DNA of 64,000 nt, from assembly GCF_000420105.1 (NCBI RefSeq), contig NZ_ATUH01000002.1, forward strand, positions 26,466 through 90,465, read 5' to 3'. Below the pieces are notes generated by a model. The model did not search any database. It was given only the letters and a program-made list of their open reading frames with translations, and was not told the DNA's origin. The translations under genes were made by a program, and so were the position numbers. Numbering within the stretch: the first letter of the stretch is position 1; the number at the start of each line of letters is the position of its first letter. The stretch is from Metamycoplasma orale ATCC 23714 (GTDB lineage Bacteria > Bacillota_I > Bacilli_A > Mycoplasmatales > Metamycoplasmataceae). Shown in pieces: positions 35,750 through 46,878 of this stretch.

Positions 35750-36592
35750 ATGTTAAAAGGTAAAATAGTTAAATCAGTTGCAGGCTTCTTTGATGTTAAG
35801 TGCGAAAGTGATAAAGAAATTTATCGCGTTAGAGGCGGCGGAAAATTAAGGTTGCTTGACATTCAACCCATTGTTGGCGATTATGTAGAATTTGAAAAAG
35901 ACAAATTAATACATAGAATTTTAGGGAGAAAGAACTTTTTTCTTCGCCCTAAAATTGCAAATGTTGATCAAGCAATTGTTGTTATGTCATTAGTTGAACC
36001 TGATTTTAGTTCTCAACTAATAGATAAATTTTTAATTATTATTGAAAATAAAAATGTAGATCCTGTTATTGTATTAACCAAAAAAGACCTTACATCAAGT
36101 TCAAAAATAGATTTTTATAAATCACAAGGTTATAAAGTTTTTGAAATTAATTATGAAACCGAACAAGGCTTTGACGGGTTACGTGATATATTCAAAGATA
36201 AGACAAGTTTCTTTGTTGGACAAACTGGCGTTGGTAAAACTACGCTTATTAATTATTTAGCTAAAACAAATTTTAAAACTCAAGAAATATCGTTTGCTTT
36301 AAATAGAGGAAAGCATACAACAAGAGAAGTTAGTCTTATTGACTTTAATGGGGGAGAAATAATCGATACCCCTGGTTTTTCTTCTATTGAGTTTGACTTA
36401 ACCATTAATGAACTTCCTAAAGCTTTTAAAACTTTTAGAGAAGCTTCTAAATTATGCAAGTTTAGAACTTGCCAACATTTTCATGAATCTGAGCAAGATT
36501 GTGAAGTTAAGCGTTTAGTTAAAGAAGGAATTATTAAACAGGAAAGATATGAAAACTATTTAAGTTTTCTAAAAAGATTAACAAATGAATAA
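35750..36592 (+). CDS. rsgA: Ribosome small subunit-dependent GTPase RsgA
   Basis: 280 residues. Late 30S assembly GTPase with circularly permuted G motifs: VLTKKDL (G4) precedes GQTGVGKTTL (G1) and DTPGF (G3). An OB fold lies at the N-terminus and a zinc motif with CKFRTCQHFHESEQDC at the C-terminus. The start codon abuts the pknB stop, as in the prpC-prkC-rsgA order of Bacillus. Confidence 0.95.
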   Translation: MLKGKIVKSVAGFFDVKCESDKEIYRVRGGGKLRLLDIQPIVGDYVEFEKDKLIHRILGRKNFFLRPKIANVDQAIVVMSLVEPDFSSQLIDKFLIIIENKNVDPVIVLTKKDLTSSSKIDFYKSQGYKVFEINYETEQGFDGLRDIFKDKTSFFVGQTGVGKTTLINYLAKTNFKTQEISFALNRGKHTTREVSLIDFNGGEIIDTPGFSSIEFDLTINELPKAFKTFREASKLCKFRTCQHFHESEQDCEVKRLVKEGIIKQERYENYLSFLKRLTNE

Positions 36593-36601
36593 GGAGCTAA
36601 T

Positions 36602-37249
36602 ATGAAAAAATTAAGTCCATCAATTTTAGATGTTCCAAAACTAAATTTGGTAAATTATGTTAATCAATTAATTGAATGAGGTATAACAAATGTTCATTAT
36701 GATATTATGGATGGAATATTTGTGCCTAACAAAGCTTTGACTTTAGATGAAGTTTCTACTATTAAAAAAGAATGTAAAAAGCATACTATGGATATTCATT
36801 GTATGGTTGAAGATGTTTTTGAATATTATGAAATGTATAAAGGAATAGGAGATATTTTAACATTTCATATTGAAGCTTTAAATGAGAAAACTTTACAATT
36901 ATTATTCAAAAAAGCAGAAATTGATAATGTTAAATTAGGGCTTGCAGTAAGTCCAAATTCAAAAATTGCATTATTATATCCATATCTTGATAAACTAAAA
37001 TTAGTTCTTGTTATGAGCGTATATCCTGGCAAGGGTGGACAAAAATTTATTGAATCTAGTTTAGATAAAGTGAAAAATATTAAAGATCAAATAAGAAAAC
37101 AAAATCAAAATGTAATTATTCAAATTGACGGTGGAGTTAATAATTTAACTATTCAAAATTGTTTTAAAGCAGGCGTTGATCTTGCAGTAGTTGGGTCTTA
37201 TTTAGTAAAAAACTTTAGCAAAGAAACAATAAAAGAATTATTAAAATAA
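36602..37249 (+). CDS. rpe: Ribulose-phosphate 3-epimerase
   Basis: 215 residues. TIM-barrel epimerase of the pentose phosphate pathway. Metal ligands and catalytic Asp sit in VHYDIMDGIFVPN, MDIHCMV and QIDGGVN; VYPGKGGQKFI is the phosphate loop. Good SD AAGGAG. Same operon order (rsgA-rpe) as in Bacillus. Confidence 0.94.
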
Positions 37250-37257
37250 AGGCCAAA

Positions 37258-37662
37258 ATGAAAAAGACTTATATATTTAAAAATAATGAATCATTGTTAC
37301 CATTAGCTACTGAACTTTTAAAAGACAAAAACGTTGAAGCAATTTTAATGGATGGTGAATTAGGGGCAGGTAAAACAACCCTTACTAAAGAAATTGGCAA
37401 ATTATTAAACGAAACTAAAACTATTATTTCCCCAACATTTAATACACTTTTAATTTATGATCATTTAGTACATATAGATGCTTATAAATTAAAAGGTAGT
37501 ATTGATATATATGAAGAATTTTTTGATGGTAAATTAGTTATTATTGAATGAGCTTCTAATATAAAACATAATTTTGATTATTACTATAATATTAACATCA
37601 AATTGGATAAAAATGCTAACCATATATTTGAAGTAGAATTAATTGACAAAAGGGAAAACTAA
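37258..37662 (+). CDS. tsaE: tRNA t6A biosynthesis ATPase TsaE
   Basis: 134 residues, one UGA Trp. MDGELGAGKTTLTK P-loop, SPTFNTLLIYD and HIDAYKL match the family. Works with TsaB and TsaD, encoded next, in threonylcarbamoyl transfer to A37 of ANN-decoding tRNAs. Confidence 0.93.
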
Positions 37663-37664
37663 CT

Positions 37665-38228
37665 ATGAATTTATTTATTGATACATCTTTAGACAATTTA
37701 TATTTTTTAATTTTTAACGATAAATATGAAATAGTTAAAAAAACTAATATTGAAAATGTTGCACGCAAGACAGATATTTTTTATGATGAATTAGAAAAAA
37801 TATTAGGCAATAACATTTTAGTTAAAGATTTAAATATTTATATTACATTAGGACCTGGAAGTTTTATGGGTTCTAGAATAGCTTCTCTTTTTGCAAAAAC
37901 AGCTGCTATGTTTTCAAATAAAGATGTTTTTACTATTTCAACATATGATTTATTAAAAGAGCAAGAAATTAAAAAACATAATAATTGTGAGTATGTAAAT
38001 ATAAAAATAAGTAAAAAAACTAATTTTCAAATTATCTTTTCTAAGAAGGGAGATTTTGAAAAAATAGTCACTATAAAAAACGATAATAATTGAACAAAAT
38101 TTGATTATGATTTTTTTGAAAAACATCTCAGTTTTTTTATTAAAAAATTTAAGAAAGTTAATAAAAAAGAAATTTATCAATTAGAGCCAATTTATTTAAC
38201 CGACCCTCAAATAGGAGAAATAAAATAA
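37665..38228 (+). CDS. tsaB: t6A biosynthesis protein TsaB
   Basis: 187 residues, one UGA Trp. Short ASKHA-fold partner of TsaD: MNLFIDTSLDNLYF at the start and LGPGSFMGSRIASLFAKTAA, the family's GPGSFTGxR motif with Met for Thr. Overlaps tsaD by one base (TAATG). The C-terminal half is poorly conserved, as is usual in mollicutes. Confidence 0.88.
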
Positions 38229-39160
38229 TGATTATATTTGCTATTGAATCTTCTCATGATGATACATCTTTTGCTATCTTGGATAATAACAAACCAATAT
38301 GAATGAAAACTTTAAGCCAAACAGAAATACATAAAAAGTATGGTGGTACTATTCCCGAAATTGCAGCAAGATTACATGTTACTAACATTGGGCTATTGCT
38401 AGAAGAACTAAAAAACTTAAATTACATTAATAAATTAGATTATATCGCTTATACAAAAGAACCAGGTTTGATTGGTTCATTGCAAGTTGGTTACATTGTA
38501 GCAAAGGCATTATCATTAGTTATAAATAAGCCCATTATTCCAATTAACCACTTAGAAGGACATTTTTATTCAGCTTTTATAGAAAAAGAAGTTGTGTTTC
38601 CTGCGTTGGGCCTAATTGTTTCTGGAGGACATACGCAATTAGTTCTATATAAATCTAATTTCGATTATCAAATATTAGGTGAGACACTTGATGATGCTGT
38701 TGGCGAAGTATATGATAAGGTTGCAAGGAAGCTAGATCTTGGATTTCCTGGCGGTCCTGTTATTGATAATATATGAGCACAATATAGTGGGACATATAAA
38801 GAAAAATACAAATTGCCTATTACTCATAATGAATTAGATTTTTCTTTTAGTGGGCTTAAAACCAAAATAATTAATCTTATTAATAATGATCAACTGAAAA
38901 AGAAAATTGTCGACGTTAATAAATATTCAACTATTTTTCAAAATACAGTAATTGATTATTTAAAAAACAAAATGAAATTAGCTATTAAGAAATATAAACC
39001 TAATTGCTTAGTTTTAGCAGGTGGAGTATCAGCTAATAAAGGAATTAGATCGATGTTTTTAAAGTTACATAAAAATGTTTTTCTTCCAAAAATGGAATAT
39101 ACCACAGATAATGCTATGATGATTGCCAGAGTAGCTTTAGAAAAAATTAAAAATAATTAA
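38228..39160 (+). CDS. tsaD: tRNA N6-adenosine threonylcarbamoyltransferase TsaD
   Basis: 310 residues. Transfers the threonylcarbamoyl group to A37. IFAIESSHDDTSFA, metal-binding HLEGH, VSGGHTQLVLY, DDAVGEVYDKVARKL, LAGGVSANKGIR and the terminal TTDNAMMIA are all present. Two UGA Trp codons. Confidence 0.96.
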
Positions 39161-39197
39161 AAAAGTCCTTTGAACATGGACTTTTTTAAATTTTTTA
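39159..39197 (+). terminator. Terminator of the rsmD-tsaD transcription unit
   Basis: AAAAAAGTCC pairs with GGACTTTTTT across a TTTGAACAT loop, followed by a further T-run. Confidence 0.85.
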
Positions 39198-39249
39198 CAC
39201 TTAACAATAATAATTATGTTTTTTGAAATTCCCTTTGTTTAAAGATAAA

Positions 39250-39285
39250 AAATAAAATTAGTATTTTTTGGATACTAATTTTTTT
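39250..39285 (-). terminator. Terminator of the p37-p69 operon
   Basis: AAATTAGTAT and ATACTAATTT form a stem with T-runs on both sides, so it may act in both directions. It lies 37 bp past the permease stop codon. Confidence 0.7.
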
Positions 39286-39321
39286 AAATATGCGCTTATT
39301 TGTAAAGATTTTTTAAAAATA

Positions 39322-40989
39322 TTATTGATTAATATATTTTCTTCTAATTAGTCATGAGCCTAGTGTAACTAAACCCACAATAAATATTTGAATTCAAATG
39401 TACGGAGCGATATCATTAAATTCTTTGTATCTAGCTAGTGTAGCTTTTAAACCCAATAAACTAGAGGTAAATGAACCAAATAAAACAAAGTTTCTCATAG
39501 TTTTTTCTGCTTCATAAGTAAATAGTGAAAGCAGTGTTGGTTTAATATATGGGAATATAAATTTGTTAAATGTTTGAAATTTAGAATTTGTTAAGTGATA
39601 TTCTACTTTTAATTGCGTTAAATTAATGTCGTTAATTTTCTTTTCCAAGTTTCTAGCAAGCGCTGTACTTGAATGTATTGCAAATGCAAAAACAAAAGCA
39701 GTTTGCGGAGTAATAAAGAATGTATAAAATAAAATGAATAGAATAGTAACTGGTAAAAATCTTATTGCTGTGTTCTTAATTTTTAAAATATAGTAAACTT
39801 TTTTATTTAAATAATAATTCTTAAATATTAGTTTTATGTATGTAAAAGCAAAACAAAGAATTAGAGTAATTGTGATTAAACTAATGTACTCACTTAGTAA
39901 TGAAAAAATAGATACATTATCATTTTTAATATTTTTTCAATTAGGGTTAAATAACTGAACTAAATATTTTTTAGCTTCAGCCGGATAAAAATGATTATTT
40001 CTATTTAAGTAAATAAAATATGAAAGCATAACTAAAATGAAAATTGAAAATAATATTAAGAAAATAGTTTTAATATATTTTTTTCTTTTTACAGTTTTAA
40101 ATTTTTCAATTGTAATGGTTTTATCTTTTAATATAAAATTAGTTATTCCATATATTAGTCCATCAAATAATAAGAAAAATACTGTAAGTACAAAAAGTGG
40201 CACCATTAATTCATTAAAATATTTATAGTTAGTAGTTGTAATAGGGCTATTTAAATAAGTCCCAATATTTATAAAGCCAAACATCGAAAGTAAAGCGCCT
40301 CATCTAATATTTGATTCTAATGAAAAGATCATGTAATTAATAAATTTATTTTTTATTTGAGGAAGTATTTCTTGGAAAAAAGCTTTAAATTTAGAATTAG
40401 ATGTCTTTAATATTTGGTAATATATAGAAAACTCAGCAGTCATTATTGTTTGCGTAAAGTATTCATGCAATCACAATCAACTAAATCAACAATAAATTAA
40501 GAATAAGGAAATTCCTCTATCAAAAGATAAAATAAATAAATATATAAAAATAAGTTCAGGTAATATTCTTAAAAATGTTGTAATGATTTTAAAAGTAATT
40601 GCAACATATTTATTATTCATTTTATAGTTTGAAAAAATGGAAGTTATAAATGCAAGTGCACCACCTGCCAGTGTTCCTATTAAAGCAAATAAAAAAGTTT
40701 TAGCCATAGCTATAATAGATAAATAAAAGAGATTGCCGCCTTTAATATAATTGCTAATTATTACCGGCTGAAAAAATCTTTTAATGTTTGAGGCAAAAAT
40801 ACCAAAGCCTTCTTTTGATATTCTTCAGTTAATATTAGTCAAAAAATATATTAATAACCCAATTAGTAAAATTCAGAATAAAGCCTTTATCAAAGGTCTT
40901 TTTGGGCCTTTGATAGTTGTTGTTTTATTACTAATATATGAATTAAATTTTTCATTTTTTATTGATATGTTATTTAAAAAGTTTTTCAT
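39322..40989 (-). CDS. P69-like ABC transporter permease (two PhnE-type domains)
   Basis: 555 residues with about 11-12 hydrophobic segments and several UGA Trp codons. Two permease halves each carry a PhnE-like cytoplasmic loop: FFQEILPQIKNKF...FSLESNIRWGALL in the first and FIFPYIKPTLLSLF...EAEKTMRNFVLFG in the second. This tandem arrangement is that of P69 in the p37-p29-p69 system of Mycoplasma hyorhinis. The start ATG 40989 lies 20 bp inside the upstream p37-like gene, so translation is coupled. Substrate inferred as thiamine/TPP from the riboswitch. Confidence 0.85.
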
Positions 40990-42100
40990 ATGGAACAATT
41001 ACTTCCTCATTTAAATTATTTATTATTCTATATCCATTATATCCAACAAGGGGGCCATATTCATCTTTATTTTTAATTCAAACATTATAAATGGCTTTAG
41101 AAATAAGTTTTTGTTTTGCAAATTCCATAGACTTATTTATAACAAATAAATCAAATTTCATTGGCTCTGTAGCAGTTAAAAACTCTATTTTATGGCTAGG
41201 GTTAGTACATGTATAATAATTGTTTTTAACTCCATTTTTGCTATTGTGTGTATATGCAAAAGACCCAAGTTCGTCGAATACAATATGATATTTTGCATTG
41301 CTACCTTTAGATAAGTCTCTAGCTTTTCCTTGTATATATTTTGTTGCATTGTTTAATTGATCTGCTCTAAATGACTTAAAATTATTAAAATGTTTTTTAA
41401 AAAGAGCTTCTTGTAATTTATATTTGCTTGCACTAGTTTCTTTGCCAAACATTATTCCGTAATTTCTAAATGCATTTCAATCTTTGTTATTTCATGCTTC
41501 TTTAATTCCTTTTAAAGTTTGCTCGTCTCCTCAAATTATTATACAACCTCTATAAAAATCTACAAGTTTCTTATTCTCATCATAAAAGTAATTATATTTA
41601 ATACCATTTCATTCATATTCATCATCATTTCAAGTTTCATAAGGTTTTGCAGCAAAATATGTTTCGGCTTCTTTTGCAATTTTTACAAGTGGGTCAGTAC
41701 TTGAACCATCAGAGTAATATTGATTTGATTCTTTATCAAATTTAAAAGCATAAGTCATTGTTTGTATAATAGGATTTAAGTCTTCTTTATGTTGATAATA
41801 ATTTTCAGTAGTCATGTAACTTACGTCAACAGATTTTTTTATAAGATCTAAATATGTATTGTGGTTTTCACCTACATAATTTGCATTACTTTCTTTTATT
41901 GGCTGTAAGTTCAAATTTTCACTATTTATCAAATAATTATATTCATTAACAATTTGTTTTATAAAATTTGTGTCATGGTTATAACTTCAAGGTTCTCTAA
42001 TTGTAATATTTAGCGTATTTTTTGTACAACTAATTGCAAGCTGGGCACAAGAAAAAAGTGTCCCCAAAGTTAAACTAAATAATATCTTTTTTGCTTTCAT
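40970..42100 (-). CDS. P37/Cypl-like substrate-binding lipoprotein (probable thiamine/TPP binder)
   Basis: 376 residues, UGA Trp codons throughout. Signal peptide with lipobox AQLAISC (Cys near residue 25). Resembles the extracytoplasmic P37/Cypl lipoprotein of M. hyorhinis, whose crystal structure held thiamine pyrophosphate: ITIREPWSYNHD at the mature start, VDFYRGCIIIWGDEQTLKG, WNAFRNYGIMFGKETSASK and FDELGSFAYTHNSKNG. SD GAGGT before ATG 42100. A TPP riboswitch lies in its 5' leader, which independently supports the ligand. Confidence 0.85.
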
Positions 42101-42148
42101 ATATTTACCTCAATAAAATATAACAAAGAAAAAAGTAATAAAAATTTC

Positions 42149-42227
42149 GAAACTCACTACGCTAGTATTGACTAGATCAGCTATTAAGAGTATTTCTCAG
42201 CTTTTATAAAAAAAGCACCTCTGTTTC
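42149..42227 (-). promoter_or_regulatory. TPP riboswitch (THI element)
   Basis: Read on the minus strand, the leader closes with GAAAC (5') and GTTTC (3'). Inside are GAGGTGC, then GCTGAGA, then CTCTT, then CTGATCTAG, CAAT and CTAGCGTAG. These match the THI-box core (GGGUGC, CUGAGA, ACCUGAUCUGG, AAU, CCAGCGUAGGGA), and the CTAG/CTAG pair conserves the P4/P5 stem. TATAAT on the minus strand near 42241-42250 gives a promoter. The P37 start is about 48 bases downstream of the element. Whether control is by termination or by blocking the GAGGT SD is not evident. Confidence 0.88.
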
Positions 42228-42324
42228 TTTGCTAAATAAATTATATTATATTTTATATTAATTGTGGAAATCTAGTTTTAATGTAAAATATATTATTATA
42301 TTATTACTTATTGTAAGGAGAATT
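42228..42324. promoter_or_regulatory. Divergent promoter region, p37 operon and lipoprotein gene
   Basis: AT-rich, with TATAAT boxes on the minus strand close to the riboswitch and TATATTAT-type boxes on the plus strand before the lipoprotein's TAAGGAG site. No gene. Confidence 0.5.
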
Positions 42325-44238
42325 ATGGAAAAGCGTATCACTAAATTTTTATTATGTTCTTTACCTACTATGCCTTTATTTCCTATATTAATTAGTTGTA
42401 AGAATAAAGACAATGAAGAAATAAAAATTATTGAAGATAATGTAGATAGAAGATATTCAAAGAAAGAAGCTTTGTCTGATATAAGCAAGTTTTTAGATGG
42501 CTATAAAAAATCATTATTTGATTACCTAAATAGCCCTGATTTAGGTATTAGTGAAAATCTTAAAAAACAATTTACAGAAAGTACTTTTTTAGAATTTACA
42601 GTAATTAATAATGTTGATAAAAAAGGTCATATTCAAAATGCTTGAATATATGATTTTTCAGATAAAAATATTAATTTTATTTCTGAATTTTGAAGACTAG
42701 CAAATATTACCATAGATGAAATTGAAACATATTCAACTACTAACGCAATTGATAAAAAATTATCATATAAGATCTTTGAACAATTTGAATTATTCTTAGA
42801 ACTTATGTTCGATTTTTATTTAAAAGATTTTACTAAATTAGCACAAGAAAAAACAAAAAATCCAACATTAGAACCAAAGGATATACTTGAAAGTGTTAAT
42901 ATAACTAATGGCGAATCATTTAAGAAATTTTTTAAATATGTTGGAACTTTAAAAGAAGAGTTTGATAGCTTACTTTTATTATTTGTTAACAACACAAAGT
43001 TAAATGCAAATGTTAATAGTATTCCTAATATTGATTTAAAAATTAAGCAATTTGTTTCTGAAATGAAAATGATTAATTCTGACATACAAAAATATTTGAA
43101 TGTATGTGTAACAAGTTATGAAAAAGATAATTTGCCACTAAGTGTATATTTAGACTATTTATTAACAAAAATAAAAATTAAAATTGACGAACAAACTAAA
43201 GTAGCACTTGATAAAAGTTTTGAAGTGTCCGAACAAAAAAATATTTTTAAATTAGAATGAGAAAAACAACTTAAATTATTTTCTAATTTAATTCAATCTA
43301 TTATCCAAAAATTTGGATCATTTGCTAATTTAACTCAAAATATAAAATCAGAAATTGTAGGTCAAGTATTTGATCGTGAATCAATTGAAACTTTATTAAG
43401 TAATAATGTAAAAAACTATGCTGAAAAAATTCAAAAAATCTTAGAACTTTATGAAATCAAAAAAGAACTAGTTGATAAAGTTTTAGAAAAAGAAATATTT
43501 AAATTGGATACTGGTAGCTATTATAAAGACAATAAGAAATATTCCAATGATATTTTTGATGCAGTAAGTCAACTTGTAGATGGTTGAAATGCCCATCCTT
43601 ATTTAAAAAATTCGACCTTTTCATTAATAAGTAATTTATTAAACTTATATACGACTAGACAAATTAATTCATTTGTTAAATTTATAATTGCAAAAAATCA
43701 AAAAAATAAAATTACTTATGATGAGTTTAAAAATAACAATAGTTCAGAAGATTTTAATTTCCAACAATTAATTTCGGAAAATAAATCTTTGCTTGATTAT
43801 TATTGAATGTCTTTCGCAAATGAAGCTGTCTATAAATCAATTAGTGCAATTAACGATTTAAAAAATGATAAAGATATTGAAATTAAAATAAAACCTTTGC
43901 TTGATTTTAATAATAGTTATTTTGAAATTCTTAAAAATATTATGATTGAAAAAGATTTTATGACGAGATTCAACCAATCTAATATGATTTCTATGTTACT
44001 GTTATATAATGATATTAAAACTGAATGAGTTAAAAAAAGAAATGAAGCTATTGAAAAAGCAATAAAAGATTTTTCATCACAAAGTCAAGTAGATTTTAAA
44101 AATGAATACAAAAAATTTTATTTGTTGTCAGAAAAATTCTTTGGAATTAGCCCATTACAAAAAGGAATATTTTTAGGATTAAATAATTTTAATCAACTTG
44201 AGAAAAAGTTTCTTAAGGAACTAGAAAAAATAAATTAG
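42325..44238 (+). CDS. Large predicted lipoprotein, unknown function
   Basis: 637 residues, several UGA Trp codons. Start set at ATG 42325, 5 bases after TAAGGAG; an upstream in-frame ATG at 42262 would add a hydrophobic stretch but has no SD. Signal peptide MEKRITKFLLCSLPTMPLF with lipobox ILISC. The mature protein is helical and charged, without repeats that I recognise. Probably surface exposed. Confidence 0.75.
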
Positions 44239-44251
44239 AAAGGTAAATTAA

Positions 44252-44608
44252 ATGATTTGAACAAATGATGAAGAATTTGAAATAGGACAAATAATCAAAG
44301 TCAAAGTAACTAAAATTTGGAAAAATGTTATTTATCTGACTACCAAAAATAATAATAGATGTTTTCTCAATATTAATGAAGTAAGTGACTATTATATTAA
44401 AGACATAAAAAATATGTTTAAAATAGGAAGCATAAAAGAAGTTGTTATTATTGATATTATGGCAACCGGTGAACTTGTAGTTTCATTTAAAAGGATACAT
44501 CCTAAAGAATTAAAAAACCCATTTGAATTTAAATTGGATAGTGACAAAGATAATAACTTTGAAGCGCTTTTAGATTTTGTAAATAAAGGAATTAGATATG
44601 GCAAATAA
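44252..44608 (+). CDS. Small S1 RNA-binding-domain protein
   Basis: 118 residues. One S1 OB-fold: FEIGQIIKVKVTKIWKNVIYL, CFLNINEVSDYYI, GSIKEVVIIDIMATGELVVSFK. Similar small S1 proteins (YugI/CvfD-like) bind RNA or the ribosome in Firmicutes. Overlaps the next gene by 11 bp, so the two are co-translated. In Bacillus yugI is also close to pgi, which supports the call. Confidence 0.8.
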
Positions 44609-45905
44609 AATAAAATTAGATTATGATTACGCGGTTAAAGAAAAAGCAATTTTTGAGTATGCAGAAAAAATAGCTGATATTAACAATAAAATTAATAAAA
44701 AAATTGTTAATGAATCAGAATATTTAGGGTTCTTAGATCCTTCTAAAAATGTCTTAAAAAAGGATTATGAATTAATATTAGAAAAATCAAAAAATCTCTT
44801 GTTAGAAGAACAAATTGAATATTTAGTTATCATTGCCAATAAAGCAATTTTGCTACAAATTCAAGCTATTGAAGACTTTGTTCAAACCAATAATATTTTA
44901 GGCAGCAAACTAAAATTAATTTATGTTGATGAAAGTATTGATGGAGATGAACTTGCAAAAATTACAAATGCTTTAGTTTCAAAACCTTTTGCAATTAATG
45001 TTATTTCTAAATGTGGTGATAATATAGAAACTTTATTACTGTTTAGAGAATTTAAAATTATGCTTGAAAAAATTATAGGTAGGAATAATGCTAACAAATA
45101 TATTTTTATAACCACAAATAATAACTATGGAAAAATGTATGAACTTTGTCAAAAAAATAATTACAATCACTTTGCTTTATTTGATAACATTACAGAAAAA
45201 TATTTAACATATACGCCAGCTATTTTATTTCCATTAGCATGTTTAGGGCTTAATATAAATAAATTTATTGATGAATCAGTTGAAGCACATGAAAGATTTT
45301 CTGAATCTGATTTAACAAGAAACGTTGCTTATCAATATGCTGCGATTAGAGAAATTTTAAAAAGGAATAATTTTAAGACTGAATTTTTAAATGTGTTTAG
45401 CAAAAAAACATTTAAATTAGGTGCTTTATTACAAATGTATTTATCTGAAACTACTAACAAAAAAGCAAAAGGTCTTTTTGTGTCTGTGTCAAATGCAGCT
45501 TCAGATATTAAAGCTTTATCTCAATTAATGTGTGAAAACAATTTATTAACTTTTAATACTAATTTGATTTTAGATAATCCTAAATATGATTATAAAATTC
45601 AAACATCAAATGTTCCGGAAGATAGTATGCTAAGTGCATCAGGTTTAACATTTAATTCTATTAATAAACTAATTCAAAACACCATTATTGAAAATAGTGT
45701 TATCATATATAAAATACCAAATATTAAAATACACATAAATGATGATACTGAAAGTGGAATTGCTTGAATATTAGCTTTTATTCAAAAAGCAACACTAATG
45801 AGTGCTTATTTAGAAAATACAAATCCATTTTCAAGTGAAGTGTTAGATATTTTTAATGGAAACTTTATTAAGAAAATTAAAGATATTTTAAAGAAAGGAA
45901 ATTAG
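44598..45905 (+). CDS. Glucose-6-phosphate isomerase homologue with a degenerate active site
   Basis: 435 residues, family length. The overall alignment to Pgi is clear (YLGFLDPSKN, FAINVISKCGDN, HERFSESDLTRNVAYQYA, AIREILKRN). The active-site motifs are gone: VIGIGGSYLG reads VIIANKAILL, SKSGTTTE reads SKCGDNIE, VGGRYS reads ITEKYL, GESEGKD is replaced by SETTNKK, and DLHSMGQ reads DIKALSQ. It is open throughout and follows normal codon use, so it is not a fresh pseudogene. A non-catalytic or altered role is inferred. Ldh-like gene 4 bp downstream. Confidence 0.75.
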
Positions 45906-45909
45906 TAAT

Positions 45910-46878
45910 ATGAATAAAATAGGAATTATTGGAGTAGGTGCAGTAGGAAGTTCATTTTTATATGCAGCTTTAAATAAACAAGTTGAAGCTAACTATATTT
46001 TAATAGATGCTTTTGAAAAATTCGCAGAAGCTCAAGCTAAAGATTTAAATGATGCAGCTTGTTCAATGCCAAACTGTGGATCAACTTTTCAAGCCGGAAC
46101 TTACAGTGATTTAAAAGATGCCAATATTTTAATTATTACTGCATCTGTTAAACCTAAAGGTGACAAATTACAAAATAGAATGGAACTTCTAACTGATAAT
46201 GCAACCCTAATTAAAGACATTGCTTTAAATGTTAAAAAATCAGGATTTAATGGAATAACAATTTTAGCCTCAAATCCTGTTGATATTATGGCTACAATAT
46301 ATCAACAAGTTTCTAATTTTAAACCAGAAAGAGTTATTAGTTCAGGAACAATTTTAGAAACTGCTAGAATGAAAAAATTCTTATCACAAAAATTACAAAT
46401 TAAGTCATCTTCAATTACAGGCTTTGTTATTGGAGAACATGGTGAACGTTGTATTATTCCATTCTTAAAAATGAGAATAGGACTTTGTTCTTTAAAAGAC
46501 TTTTTAGCAAATGGAACTATTACAAAAGAATGACTTGATAAACTAAATGATAAAGTAAGAGCAGAAGCTTTTGAAATTATTTCAGGTAAAGGAATCACTA
46601 ATTTCGGTATTGGTGAAAACTTGGCTGAAATTGTTGCTGCTATTAATAATGATAGACAATCTGTACACTCATTAGGAGTACAACTTCCTGATTGCTACAA
46701 ACATAGTGGTATCTATTTTGGTTTACCAGTAATTTTAGGCAAAGATGGATATAGACATTTACCAAAATTAAGACTTGAAGAAGAAGAACAAAAAGTATTT
46801 GACGAATACTCTGGCGAAATGAAAAAGACCATCTTAGATGTTCTAAAAGATATAAAAGTTAAAACTACAATTAAGTAA
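45910..46878 (+). CDS. ldh: L-lactate dehydrogenase-like protein with altered active site
   Basis: 322 residues. Rossmann NAD domain intact (GIIGVGAVGSSFLYAAL, ILIDAF, ILASNPVDI) and catalytic His kept in GEHGE. Deviations: the usual GSGTxLD reads SSGTILETAR, so the Asp that partners the His is Glu; the mobile substrate loop reads KPKGDKLQNRMEL, longer than the usual QKPGETRLDL and without an obvious Gln specificity residue. It could be active with another 2-oxoacid. Overlaps the ABC ATPase gene by one base. Confidence 0.8.
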
